Assembly (NCBI RefSeq): GCF_003364255.1
Contig: NZ_NXLR01000008.1
Coordinates: 18,029-82,028 of the forward strand
Reading direction: 5' to 3'
Length of the DNA: 64,000 nt
DNA from: Helicobacter marmotae
GTDB taxonomy: Bacteria; Campylobacterota; Campylobacteria; Campylobacterales; Helicobacteraceae
Positions 56,591 through 64,000 of the stretch are shown here, piece after piece (within the stretch, counting starts at the first letter, position 1; every line of letters begins with the position of its first letter). A program made the position numbers and the translations under genes. The notes below the pieces were generated by a model that saw only the letters and a list, made by a program, of their open reading frames with translations, was not told where the DNA came from and did not search any database.

Positions 56591-58114
56591 ATGACACATA
56601 CCATTCTCACAGCTACGAGTTTTGGCACAAGTGCGAAAATTATAGAGGTAGAAGCCTCTTTTACTAACGCCCTGCCGCAATTTAATATCACAGGACTTGC
56701 CCATAGCTCGATTCAAGAATCTAAACATCGTGTTTTGTCCGCCCTTGCTAATAGCGAGATAGTCCTTCCAACCGCTAAGAAAATCAATATCAACCTCTCC
56801 CCCTCTGATTTGCCAAAAAGTGGCGGGCATTTTGACTTGCCCATAGCTCTTGCCTTGCAGAAAAACACAGAAGAAGAGCAAGAGTGGTTTGCTTTTGGCG
56901 AGCTTGGGCTTGATGGCAGTATTAAGTATCTTGATTCTATTTATCCGCTTTTGCTTGATATAGCACTTTTGTATCCTCAAGCAAGAGTGATTGTCCCATC
57001 TTCTGCAAAAGCCTTGCTAAGTCCTATCCCTAATCTTATCTTTTATTTTGTGGGGCATTTAAAAGAAGCTATTGAGATTATCAATAATCCACCACCCCTA
57101 GATATATCTCCTCGTACAGAATCTTCCTTAGGCTTTAAAAGCCTTGAAATTGCGGGGGAGCGGTATTTTTATGATGATGACTTTAGAGATGATTTTAGAG
57201 AAGTCAAGGGGCAAAATATCGCAAAAAGGGCAGCCCTTATAGCGGCTGCGGGATTCCATAATTTTATTATGGAGGGTTCTCCGGGCTGTGGTAAAAGTAT
57301 GATTGCTAAGAGAATCTTATATATTTTACCCCCAAGCTCACTCCAAGAGATGATAGAGAATGTCAAGCACCAAGCATTAAATAAGCAAAACACCCATTAC
57401 ACGCCTTTGCGTCCGTTTCGTAATCCTCATCAAAGCGCGAGTAAATCAAGTATTTTAGGTTCAGCTACACAATTTGAGGTTAAGCCCGGCGAGGTTGCAT
57501 TAGCCCATAATGGTATTTTGTTTTTTGATGAGTTGCCACATTTTAAGAGAGATATTTTAGAATCGTTGCGCGAGCCACTTGAAAATAACAAGCTTGTTAT
57601 ATCCCGCGTGCATTCTAAGTTGGAATATGATACAAATTTTATGTTTATAGCTGCGCTTAATCCATGCCCATGTGGGAATCTCTTTAGTAAGAGTAAGGAG
57701 TGTCGTTGCCAAGATAGGGAGATTAGCACATATCGTGCGCGGCTCTCAGAGCCATTGCTTGATAGAATCGATATTTTTGTAAAAATGACTGAATATGAAG
57801 AGGGGAGTGATAAGGAGGTGGCTGGCTTAGATTCGCAAAGTATGCAAAAAATGGTATTTCTTGCCTTTGAGCGGCAAAAGGCAAGAGGACAGAGGGTCCT
57901 AAATGGCAAGCTTGATGAGAAAGATATTGCTACATTTTGTGTGCTTAATGATGAGTGTTTGGGTTTGTTAGCCCAAGCTACCCAGCGCTTTGCCCTCTCT
58001 TATCGCGCACAGAATAAAATCAAAAAGGTAGCGCGCACCATTGCGGATTTAGAAAATAAAGAAGATATAGGCAAAACCCATATCCTTGAGGCTTTGAGTT
58101 ATCGTAGAATCTAA
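56591..58114 (+). CDS. comM: ComM/YifB-type Mg-chelatase-like AAA+ ATPase
   Basis: A 507-residue protein. The N-terminal fold (ALPQFNITGLAHSSIQESK and ININLSPSDLPKSGGHFDLP) resembles a Lon-like protease domain. An AAA+ domain follows with Walker A EGSPGCGKSMIAKR and Walker B ILFFDELPHFKRDILE, then the C4 block NPCPCGNLFSKSKECRC and YRARLSEPLLDRIDIF. ComM is a hexameric helicase promoting branch migration during natural transformation. It follows def by one base. Confidence 0.93.
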   Translation: MTHTILTATSFGTSAKIIEVEASFTNALPQFNITGLAHSSIQESKHRVLSALANSEIVLPTAKKININLSPSDLPKSGGHFDLPIALALQKNTEEEQEWFAFGELGLDGSIKYLDSIYPLLLDIALLYPQARVIVPSSAKALLSPIPNLIFYFVGHLKEAIEIINNPPPLDISPRTESSLGFKSLEIAGERYFYDDDFRDDFREVKGQNIAKRAALIAAAGFHNFIMEGSPGCGKSMIAKRILYILPPSSLQEMIENVKHQALNKQNTHYTPLRPFRNPHQSASKSSILGSATQFEVKPGEVALAHNGILFFDELPHFKRDILESLREPLENNKLVISRVHSKLEYDTNFMFIAALNPCPCGNLFSKSKECRCQDREISTYRARLSEPLLDRIDIFVKMTEYEEGSDKEVAGLDSQSMQKMVFLAFERQKARGQRVLNGKLDEKDIATFCVLNDECLGLLAQATQRFALSYRAQNKIKKVARTIADLENKEDIGKTHILEALSYRRI

Positions 58115-58131
58115 ACAAAGAGAGGAAAAGC

Positions 58132-58410
58132 ATGCCTGAACAACCCATAGAAGATTTACATAAACGACTAAAAAAGATCATAGGGCAGCTAAATGGCATT
58201 GATAAGATGATACATGAGAATGCCCCGTGTACAGATGTGCTTATCCAGCTTAATGCGGCAAAAAGTGCCTTGCATAAGGTGGGACAAATTGTATTAGAGG
58301 GGCATATTAATCATTGTGTGCGTGATAGTATATGCGATGAGACAAATGATATAGATAAGACTTTAAGTGAGCTTGCCCGTGCGATAGAGCACTTTTCTCG
58401 TATGAGTTAG
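58132..58410 (+). CDS. CsoR/RcnR-family metal-sensing repressor
   Basis: A 92-residue all-helical protein with the family signature (LHKRLKKIIGQLNGIDKMI, then CTDVLIQLNAAKSALHKVG). The sensor residues C33, H58 and C62 have the CsoR spacing (25 and 4), which is typical of copper sensing; RcnR would have His at the last position. It would repress its targets until metal binds. It follows comM by 17 bases and no copper-export gene is adjacent, so the regulated gene lies elsewhere. FrmR- or persulfide-type sensing (CstR) is an alternative. Confidence 0.85.
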   Translation: MPEQPIEDLHKRLKKIIGQLNGIDKMIHENAPCTDVLIQLNAAKSALHKVGQIVLEGHINHCVRDSICDETNDIDKTLSELARAIEHFSRMS

Positions 58411-58910
58411 CTTTGAGTTAAAGGTTTTAAGAATCGCTAAGTAAATGCTATGAGTTTGTCATCACGAACCTGCATAGCAGGTGAATCATCTCTACTTGGA
58501 TTTCTAGCAGATTCTATCCCGTTGTCATGTCTAGAGCTTGAGAATCAAGCGAAGAATCTCTGTGGGCGACTAGTGACTCGTTTAGAGATTCTTCGGTCGC
58601 ACCTTGTGCTCCCTCAGAATGACAAAGTAACGGAGTTGTTAGTGATTCGGGCGAAGTTTCTTCACAATGCTTGGAATGACAAACTAATTTCCCTTGCGGG
58701 TGGCTAAGTTTGTCATTCTGAGGGAGTGAAACGACCGAAGAATCTCTGTCCGAATCACTAGTCGTGCTTTTTGGTGTTTTTGAAAGCAAATCCGCTTATA
58801 ACCGCGCGTGTGCTCGCCCTTTGCTTAATAGATTAGCGAATTCTTGCAGTAATTCTTTGATTTACCTTAAGGCAAGGGAGAGAGGCATTAAAGGCAAGCA
58901 GGGGATAAGC
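58411..58910. other. Repeat-bearing gap between convergent genes
   Basis: Four recognisable hairpin units: plus strand 58458-58493 (stem ACCTGC/GCAGGT), 58523-58561 (GCTTG/CAAGC) and 58712-58747; minus strand 58584-58623. A fifth decayed unit lies around 58654-58680. The unit at 58712 is followed by a linker GAATCACTAGTCGTG and TTTGGTGTTTTTGAAAGCAA that also occurs at 63399-63444 and 63751-63789. Small frames here (58450-58707, 58514-58789) are repeat-derived. Confidence 0.8.
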
Positions 58911-59366
58911 TTATAAGTATTTTTCTTGGTAGGTTAAAAGGCGGAGATTTTCTTTACTTAATTGATAGTCTTTGTCATATTTTTTACGCACAATTTGCTC
59001 TATCATATCTTTGCTATCTTGTGATTCATCTTTTAGCAAATCGATTACAAGCCCATAGAGTTGGATATTTGTAGCAATGCACTCTAGGGCTTTGTGCCTC
59101 TCTTGGATAAAGAGTTGCTCATCTTTGGAGTATTTTTTTAATTTCAGCACGGAGTAGTTAAATACACTTTGAATGAGATGGGGCTTAAGATAAGGCGTGA
59201 GGATCTTTGGGAGCTCATCAAGCAGGCTTTCTATATGGTCTTTTTGCATAAAGAGTAGCACGGGAGTGATACTTGCAATGTTTTCTGTATTTTTATCACT
59301 TGAGCGGGCTTCTAGCTTTAGCCACAGACGCTTTAGTGGGCTATAGTGGTATGATTCTAACTTCAT
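58911..59366 (-). CDS. Unknown protein coupled to argB
   Basis: A 151-residue helical, soluble protein (KLESYHYSPLKRLWLKLEA, later KLKKYSKDEQLFIQERHKAL and IVRKKYDKDYQLSKENLRLL) with no recognised domain. Its ATG overlaps the argB stop by four bases, so the two are translated together. There is no signal peptide or membrane segment. Confidence 0.6.
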   Translation of the reverse strand: MKLESYHYSPLKRLWLKLEARSSDKNTENIASITPVLLFMQKDHIESLLDELPKILTPYLKPHLIQSVFNYSVLKLKKYSKDEQLFIQERHKALECIATNIQLYGLVIDLLKDESQDSKDMIEQIVRKKYDKDYQLSKENLRLLTYQEKYL

Positions 59367-60220
59367 TTGTCATCACAAATTTCTGTGCCAATGCCTTGTG
59401 AGGTAAAAAGCTCTAAAAGGAGTGAATGCTCTACGCGCCCATCAATAATATGGGCTTTTTCTACGCCATTTTGCACGCAATCTATGCAGGCTTGGAGTTT
59501 GGGTATCATACCTCCGCTAATCACCCCCTCTGCTTCAAGCTCTTTAATACTTGAGGGCGTGAGGGAGGAGATAAGCTCTTTGTTGGCATTAAGCACACCG
59601 GTAATGTCGCTTAGGAAGATGATTTTTTGTGCTTTGAGTGCTTTGGCGATATGGCATGCGGCAATATCTGCATTAATGTTATATCCCAAATGCCCAGCCC
59701 CTTCACCGGTGGCTATAGGTGCTATCACAGGTACAAAGCCATCTTCAATCACTTGGAGTAAAAATTCAGGATTGACCTGCGTAATCTCCCCCGTGTAGCC
59801 CAATGCGCCATTATCTTTTGCCTTTGCTTGAAGTAAGTGCGCATCTTTACCGCTCATACCCACAGCCTTTGCCCCATGGAAGTTCAAAAACGCACTGAGC
59901 TCTTTATTAATCTCCCCGCTTAGCACCATTTCAACCACGCGCATAGAATCTGCACAAGTAACGCGATAGCCATTTACAAAGTGGCTTTGTATGCCCATTA
60001 TCTCAAGCATTTCATTAATGCGCTTCCCCCCGCCATGCACAATTACAGGCTTTAAGCCTAGCATATACATCATCACAATATCAAGGGCGAATTTTTCCTT
60101 TAACTCTAAGCTACTTTGAGCTGCCCCACCATATTTGATTACGATGATTTTACCGCGAAAGATTCTAATAAATGGGAGAGAATCTAGTAATATTTTCACA
60201 ACTCTCGCATTTTTTTGCAT
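59363..60220 (-). CDS. argB: Acetylglutamate kinase
   Basis: A 285-residue amino-acid kinase, second step of arginine synthesis. Motifs: IVIKYGGAA, VIVHGGGKRINEML, VEMVLSGEINKEL, YNINADIAACHIAKAL and SGGMIPKLQAC. The start at 60220 has GGAGC about eight bases upstream; the frame is open to 60262 but with no family match. It runs divergent from the dehydrogenase gene across a 76-base gap. As I recall, gastric H. pylori lacks argB. Confidence 0.94.
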   Translation of the reverse strand: MQKNARVVKILLDSLPFIRIFRGKIIVIKYGGAAQSSLELKEKFALDIVMMYMLGLKPVIVHGGGKRINEMLEIMGIQSHFVNGYRVTCADSMRVVEMVLSGEINKELSAFLNFHGAKAVGMSGKDAHLLQAKAKDNGALGYTGEITQVNPEFLLQVIEDGFVPVIAPIATGEGAGHLGYNINADIAACHIAKALKAQKIIFLSDITGVLNANKELISSLTPSSIKELEAEGVISGGMIPKLQACIDCVQNGVEKAHIIDGRVEHSLLLELFTSQGIGTEICDDK

Positions 60221-60296
60221 AAAGATGCTCCTATTGAAAGATGAATTGCTATTATATATCAATATATACTAAAATGCTTACATAAAAGGAGCGTAT

Positions 60297-61229
60297 ATGA
60301 AAATAGTCATTTTAGATGCAGATACTTTAGGGGATTGTGATTTAAGCGTTATAGAATCATTAGGCGAGGTGGTCTCTTATGGCTTTACTCGCCCTAATGA
60401 AGCGCTTACTCGGTGCGAAGATGCAGAGATTGTGCTTACCAATAAGGTTGTGCTTGATAGAGAGATTCTCTCCCAACTGCCGAAGTTAAAGTTAATTTGC
60501 ATTACTGCTACAGGTATGAATAATGTAGATTTAGAATATGCAGCGCAAAAAGGCATTGAAGTGAAAAATGTCGCGGGGTATTCTACAGATTCTGTAGCAC
60601 AGCATACTTTAAGTATGGTGCTATACTTTTTATCAAGGCTTGGGTATTATGATGAGTATTGTAAAAGTGGCGCGTGGTGTAAGAGTGAAATTTTTGTGCA
60701 TATCAATGGCGGACTAAGGGAGCTTAAGGGTTTAGAGTGGGGGATTATTGGCTTTGGGGCTATTGGCAAGCGCGTGGGAGAGCTTGCAAAGTGCTTTGGG
60801 GCAAATGTGAGTTATTACTCCACAAGTGGGCAAAATAATCAAAGTGAGTATATGCGTAAAGATTTGGAGAGTTTGTTATCAAGTAGTGATATTATCTCTA
60901 TCCATGCCCCGCTTAATGCCCAGACAAAAAATCTCCTTAATCGCAGCAATTTAGGGCTGATTAAAGATGGGGCATTGCTTATTAATGTCGGTCGTGGCGG
61001 GATTGTGAATGAAGAGGATATAGCAGAACTTTTAAAAACCAAAGATATGTATTTTGGTGCAGATGTGCTTGAAGTTGAACCTATGAGAGCTAAGCATGTG
61101 TTTTTAGATAAGGCTATTGCGCATAAGCTACTTCTTACCCCTCATGTCGCTTGGGCGTATGACCAAGCCAGAAAGCGGCTTTTAGAGCAAACTGCGCATA
61201 ATATAGCCAGCTTTAAAGAGAAGCTATAG
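60297..61229 (+). CDS. D-2-hydroxyacid dehydrogenase
   Basis: A 310-residue NAD-dependent oxidoreductase. NAD site GIIGFGAIGKRVGE (about residues 149-162). The catalytic residues are Arg in INVGRGGIVNEED, Glu in EVEPMRA and His in LTPHVAWAYDQ. Substrate unassigned; it resembles the H. pylori protein of this family and glycerate/lactate dehydrogenases. AAAGGAG precedes the ATG. It lies upstream of cetB across a 119-base gap and is probably separately transcribed. Confidence 0.88.
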   Translation: MKIVILDADTLGDCDLSVIESLGEVVSYGFTRPNEALTRCEDAEIVLTNKVVLDREILSQLPKLKLICITATGMNNVDLEYAAQKGIEVKNVAGYSTDSVAQHTLSMVLYFLSRLGYYDEYCKSGAWCKSEIFVHINGGLRELKGLEWGIIGFGAIGKRVGELAKCFGANVSYYSTSGQNNQSEYMRKDLESLLSSSDIISIHAPLNAQTKNLLNRSNLGLIKDGALLINVGRGGIVNEEDIAELLKTKDMYFGADVLEVEPMRAKHVFLDKAIAHKLLLTPHVAWAYDQARKRLLEQTAHNIASFKEKL

Positions 61230-61298
61230 TGCTTATATGGAGTGTGAATCCATAAATAATAATTTTTATTAAAAGAAAAAATCAATAATATACAAACT

Positions 61299-61319
61299 TG
61301 TGCTATGCTATAAAGCACA
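61299..61319 (+). promoter_or_regulatory. Inverted repeat upstream of cetB
   Basis: TGTGCT and AGCACA (six-base arms) flank a centre containing TATAAA at 61309-61314, so the repeat surrounds a possible -10 box. It lies 30-50 bases before the cetB start. Operator function is a guess. Confidence 0.35.
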
Positions 61320-61348
61320 GGCAGTTAATTCATTCTAAAGGAGGTTAA

Positions 61349-61843
61349 ATGAGTGAAGAAAAGAAAGTAAATGGATTTTTAGTATCTAAAACCGACACAA
61401 GAGGGAGGATAACATATTGCAATCAGGCGTTTATTGATATTTCCGGCTTTAGCGAGAATGAACTTTTAGGCAAGCCTCATAATATCGTGCGTCATAAAGA
61501 TATGCCACGAAGTATTTTTGCCTATCTTTGGAGGGAAATCGCCCAGAAAAAGGAAGTCAATGTATATGTTAAGAATCTTGCAAAAGACGGAGGGTATTAT
61601 TGGGTTTTTGCCAATGTAACGCCATCACTTGATACGGCAGGCAAAGTCATAGGGTATTACTCCGTGCGGAGGAAGCCAAACCCCAAAGGCGTAAGCTTGG
61701 CTATAGAGCTCTATGCCAAGATACAAGAAGCAGAAAAGCAAGGTGGCATAGAGAGTGGCTTGGCATTTTTTCATAAGTTTTTTGCAGACTTGAAGCAAAG
61801 TTATGACAATTTTATTTTACATGCTCAAGTAGGGGGTGAATGA
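61349..61843 (+). CDS. cetB: CetB-like PAS sensor protein
   Basis: A 164-residue cytoplasmic protein that is essentially a PAS domain: [34 protein letters not shown] and [14 protein letters not shown]. These match the Aer/CetB type that holds FAD and senses redox state. In Campylobacter jejuni CetB pairs with the membrane receptor CetA, together doing what Aer does in E. coli. The next gene is a receptor overlapping it by four bases, so the same split system is inferred. AAAGGAGG precedes the start. There is no transmembrane segment. Confidence 0.85.
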   Translation: MSEEKKVNGFLVSKTDTRGRITYCNQAFIDISGFSENELLGKPHNIVRHKDMPRSIFAYLWREIAQKKEVNVYVKNLAKDGGYYWVFANVTPSLDTAGKVIGYYSVRRKPNPKGVSLAIELYAKIQEAEKQGGIESGLAFFHKFFADLKQSYDNFILHAQVGGE

Positions 61844-63165
61844 TGATAGCAATAATTTTAGGCATAATAATCGTAGCGTTGATTGCATATATCGTGTTTA
61901 TAAAGATAAAAATTGGGCGTGAATATGAGCTTATAGCTAAAGTACATCATTTAATCAATGAAGTTTTACGTGGGAATTTTGAGGCACGTATCACCAATCT
62001 TGGCAATTCTGAAATGTGCGTTGTGGCTAGGGGTGTGAATGAATTGCTTGATAATTTAGAGACATTTATTAGAGAAAATAATAATGTGATACAAAAGTCC
62101 CAACAAGCAGAGACTTTTAGACCATTTTTAACCGATGGGATTTTGCCAAATTTGCAAGTGGTGGGAAAATATATTGATAATAATGTGAGTGCTATTAAAG
62201 AAGCGATGACACTCGGGGCAAATAGGGGGCTTACCTTAGCATTAGGGAATATCAATGGAGGCTCCAAGCAACAAAAATTTATACAAAAAAGCTTCCATGA
62301 GAGCCTTTCACGTTTAAGCGATATTTCAAGCAAAATTTCATCTATGGTTGAGCATTCTCAAAATAGTTACAACAAAATTGCCACCTCTATGTCAATGCTT
62401 GAATCAGCAAGAGAGCTTATTTCTGTGAATAATGACGCCGTAGGAGGCTTAAGCGAACGCTCTGCGGAGATAAATTCTATTATTGATGTGATAAATGATA
62501 TAGCAGACCAAACTAACCTTCTAGCCCTTAATGCCGCTATTGAAGCCGCACGCGCAGGAGAGCATGGCAGGGGATTTGCGGTAGTGGCAGATGAGGTAAG
62601 AAAATTGGCGGAGAAAACGCAGCATTCTACTAAGGATATATGGACGCAAATTAATCTCTTTCAGCAAGCTACAAATGAGATATATGAAAATTCTCAAAAA
62701 ATGCTAGAGCAAATGAGCGAATTTGGCAGCACAATGAATGCTTTTGAAGATACATTTAAGCAAATTAACTCATATTCTGTGCAAATTGATAAATCCACTA
62801 AAACGATCAGCTCGCGCTTAAATGGCAATATCCTTATGCTTGATCATATTATTTTCAAAACTGATGCCTATGATAATGTCTTAAAAAAGGTAGATTCTAA
62901 AGATTTAACCAATGAAATATCAGCGATTTTTCAAAATTGGCTAGAGACAAGAGGCGAGGTGCATTATGGCGGAACTAAAGAGCTAGAGAATATCGTTAGC
63001 TCTCATAATGAGCTTGTAGAATCTGCAAAAGCCGGCGTAGAAAATGCCTTTGCTTGCAATGATAGAAGTTGCTCTCCGGAGGTTTTATCACATTTTGAGG
63101 CAATGGAAGGTGCAAGTGATGTGCTCTTTGAACGCATTGATAAACTTGCAAAAACATGGGAGTAG
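61840..63165 (+). CDS. cetA: CetA-like methyl-accepting chemotaxis protein
   Basis: A 441-residue chemoreceptor. One N-terminal transmembrane helix (about residues 3-23), a HAMP-like segment ([18 protein letters not shown]) and a long signalling coiled coil. The highly conserved hairpin tip is [38 protein letters not shown], about residues 223-260. There is no periplasmic ligand domain, which fits an energy-taxis receptor that takes its signal from CetB. The C-terminal region includes CNDRSC, a close cysteine pair of unknown role. The ATGA overlap with cetB implies coupled translation. Confidence 0.88.
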   Translation: MMIAIILGIIIVALIAYIVFIKIKIGREYELIAKVHHLINEVLRGNFEARITNLGNSEMCVVARGVNELLDNLETFIRENNNVIQKSQQAETFRPFLTDGILPNLQVVGKYIDNNVSAIKEAMTLGANRGLTLALGNINGGSKQQKFIQKSFHESLSRLSDISSKISSMVEHSQNSYNKIATSMSMLESARELISVNNDAVGGLSERSAEINSIIDVINDIADQTNLLALNAAIEAARAGEHGRGFAVVADEVRKLAEKTQHSTKDIWTQINLFQQATNEIYENSQKMLEQMSEFGSTMNAFEDTFKQINSYSVQIDKSTKTISSRLNGNILMLDHIIFKTDAYDNVLKKVDSKDLTNEISAIFQNWLETRGEVHYGGTKELENIVSSHNELVESAKAGVENAFACNDRSCSPEVLSHFEAMEGASDVLFERIDKLAKTWE

Positions 63166-63939
63166 AGTAAAAGAGGGAAGTAATAAGCCTTTAGCTTTTA
63201 GCATACGCTCCTCCTTGTATTGGAGTGTGTGGGGTTATTATGCGGGGTAAGTTTCCCCTGCGTGTGGCTAAGTCTATTCTCTGTAAGGATATAAAGTTTG
63301 GCATGTCTTAGGCTTTGCAAAGCCGAAGAATCTCTTTGATATATTAGAGACTCTCTTAAGTTGTCATTCTGAACCCCTGCAAGGGGTGAAGAATCTCTGC
63401 AAGAATCACTAGTCGTGTTTTTTGGTGTTTTTGAAAGCAATTCTTCGCCCTTTAGTAACTGACTTTCTAGTGATTCCTTTAAAGAGTCTCTGGTAGATAA
63501 GAGAGATTCTTCGGTCGCACTTCGTGCTTCGCTCAGAATGACAATAGGATTGGGATTGTCTAGTGGCTTTGTGAAGCGATTCTCCATAATGCTCAGAATG
63601 ACAAACTAATTTCCCTTGCAAGGTAATTTTGTCTTGCGGGTCAGACTTGTTGTCATTCTGAGCTTGAGAATCAAGCGAAGAATCTCTCTTATATATTAGA
63701 GGCTCTCTTAAGTTGTCATTCTGAACCCCTGCAAGGGGTGAAGAATCTCTGTCCGAATCACTAGTCGTGCCTTTTGGTGTTTTTGAAAGAGAGTCTTTAG
63801 TAGATAAGAGAGATTCTTCGCCTAAAGGCTCAGAATGACAAAGTAACGGAGTTGCTAGCAAATCTAACAGCAATGCTTCACCCTTTATTGGGGGCTATAG
63901 AGCTGACAAACTAACCAAGTGTGTTTCATTTCCCCATCC
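63166..63939. other. Largest repeat array in the window
   Basis: Seven clear hairpin units: plus strand 63305-63335, 63363-63398, 63652-63687 and 63715-63750; minus strand 63502-63542 and 63809-63839, plus a decayed one at 63575-63602. Two blocks of about 95 bases (63344-63443 and 63697-63790) are near-identical, so part of the array arose by duplication. Frames read through this region (for example 63409-63873 minus, with CHSE-type peptides) are artefacts. Confidence 0.85.
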
Positions 63940-64000
63940 TTACTTACTCACCCCTAAAACCATATCGCATAACGTAAAGAGAGCATATGGCTTTGTTGGT
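63940..64000 (-). CDS. Possible C-terminal end of a gene leaving the window
   Basis: On the minus strand a frame enters from base 64000 and ends at a TAA at 63942-63940, encoding PTKPYALFTLCDMVLGVSK. Sequence composition changes here from repeat to ordinary sequence, and the orientation would be convergent with cetA. Another frame is also open for part of this stretch, so this is only a possibility. Confidence 0.25.
   Translation of the reverse strand, partial: PTKPYALFTLCDMVLGVSK

Noticed and set aside
58450..58789. Two small overlapping frames on opposite strands
   Set aside because: Both consist of repeat units and linkers; no homology or start signals.
63409..63873. A 154-codon minus-strand frame with CHSE-type peptides
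   Set aside because: It is made entirely of the dispersed repeat read in one frame, has no ribosome-binding site, and the same peptide fragments recur in several frames and gaps.
63166..63939. Possible CRISPR array
   Set aside because: Repeats are in both orientations, unevenly spaced and of varying sequence; no cas genes or uniform spacers.

Overview
The window is chromosomal DNA from a member of the Campylobacterota, most likely an enterohepatic Helicobacter. The evidence is gene content and order. The leuS-lptE-folC-csd2-csd1-ccmA-mfd, porGDAB, rpsR-ssb-rpsF-holA, cdsA-dxr and tig-clpP-def blocks look like the Helicobacter/Campylobacter arrangement. The window also carries functions that, as I recall, gastric H. 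pylori lacks: cheR/cheB, hisIE, a CetB/CetA-type split energy-taxis receptor and a Campylobacter-type major porin. No rRNA operon, prophage, transposase, restriction system or CRISPR array was seen. Species assignment is inference.

Layout. 1-8542 (+): end of leuS, lptE, a degenerate-GGDEF protein, folC, the cell-shape genes csd2/csd1/ccmA, mfd and a small membrane protein. 8608-8682 (-): tRNA-Asn with a consensus promoter. 9058-10431 (+): major porin. 10526-16589 (-): ftsK, htrA, cheR, cheB. 16936-23766 (+): a two-ORF unknown gene joined at an A8 tract, an ABC-F ATPase, ilvE, an SPFH protein, hisIE and a membrane protein. 23805-25895 (-): ribF, tlyA, a lipoprotein. 26002-28333 (+): pyrB and a Hof-like porin. 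28420-30942 (-): glnA, trpS. 31241-36401 (+): porGDAB, rpoD. 36618-37297 (-): a frameshifted outer-membrane protein gene with a G9 tract upstream. 37497-37769 (+): rpsO. 38001-52905 (-): MMPL exporter, rpsR-ssb-rpsF-holA, two outer-membrane proteins, M20D amidohydrolase, dxr, cdsA, a phase-variable glycosyltransferase (G12), nifU, nifS, fliI. 52979-58410 (+): tig, clpP, a second degenerate-GGDEF protein, def, a ComM/YifB ATPase and a CsoR-type regulator. 58911-60220 (-): argB and a coupled unknown. 60297-63165 (+): a D-2-hydroxyacid dehydrogenase and cetB/cetA.

What stands out. (1) The long gaps between operons (about 8.8, 37.8, 40.1, 43.6-44.2, 58.4-58.9 and 63.2-63.9 kb) hold a dispersed repeat, in both orientations. 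Its frame is GTCATTCTGA / GAAGAATCTCT around an inner hairpin. The inner stems differ between copies but stay complementary, and in the best copies they are bracketed by GA on both sides. This compensatory pattern points to a folded element; it also produces spurious 'CHSE..' reading frames. (2) There are three candidate slippage switches: G12 in a glycosyltransferase, G9 upstream of an outer-membrane protein gene, and A8 at the junction of two unknown ORFs. (3) Two proteins with related N-termini and degenerate GGDEF domains sit inside housekeeping operons.

Genes that work together: csd1/csd2/ccmA (peptidoglycan trimming for cell shape), cheR/cheB with cetA/cetB and fliI (chemotaxis and motility), porGDAB (pyruvate oxidation), nifS/nifU (Fe-S assembly), dxr/cdsA (isoprenoid and phospholipid precursors), and tig/clpP/def/htrA (protein maturation and quality control).
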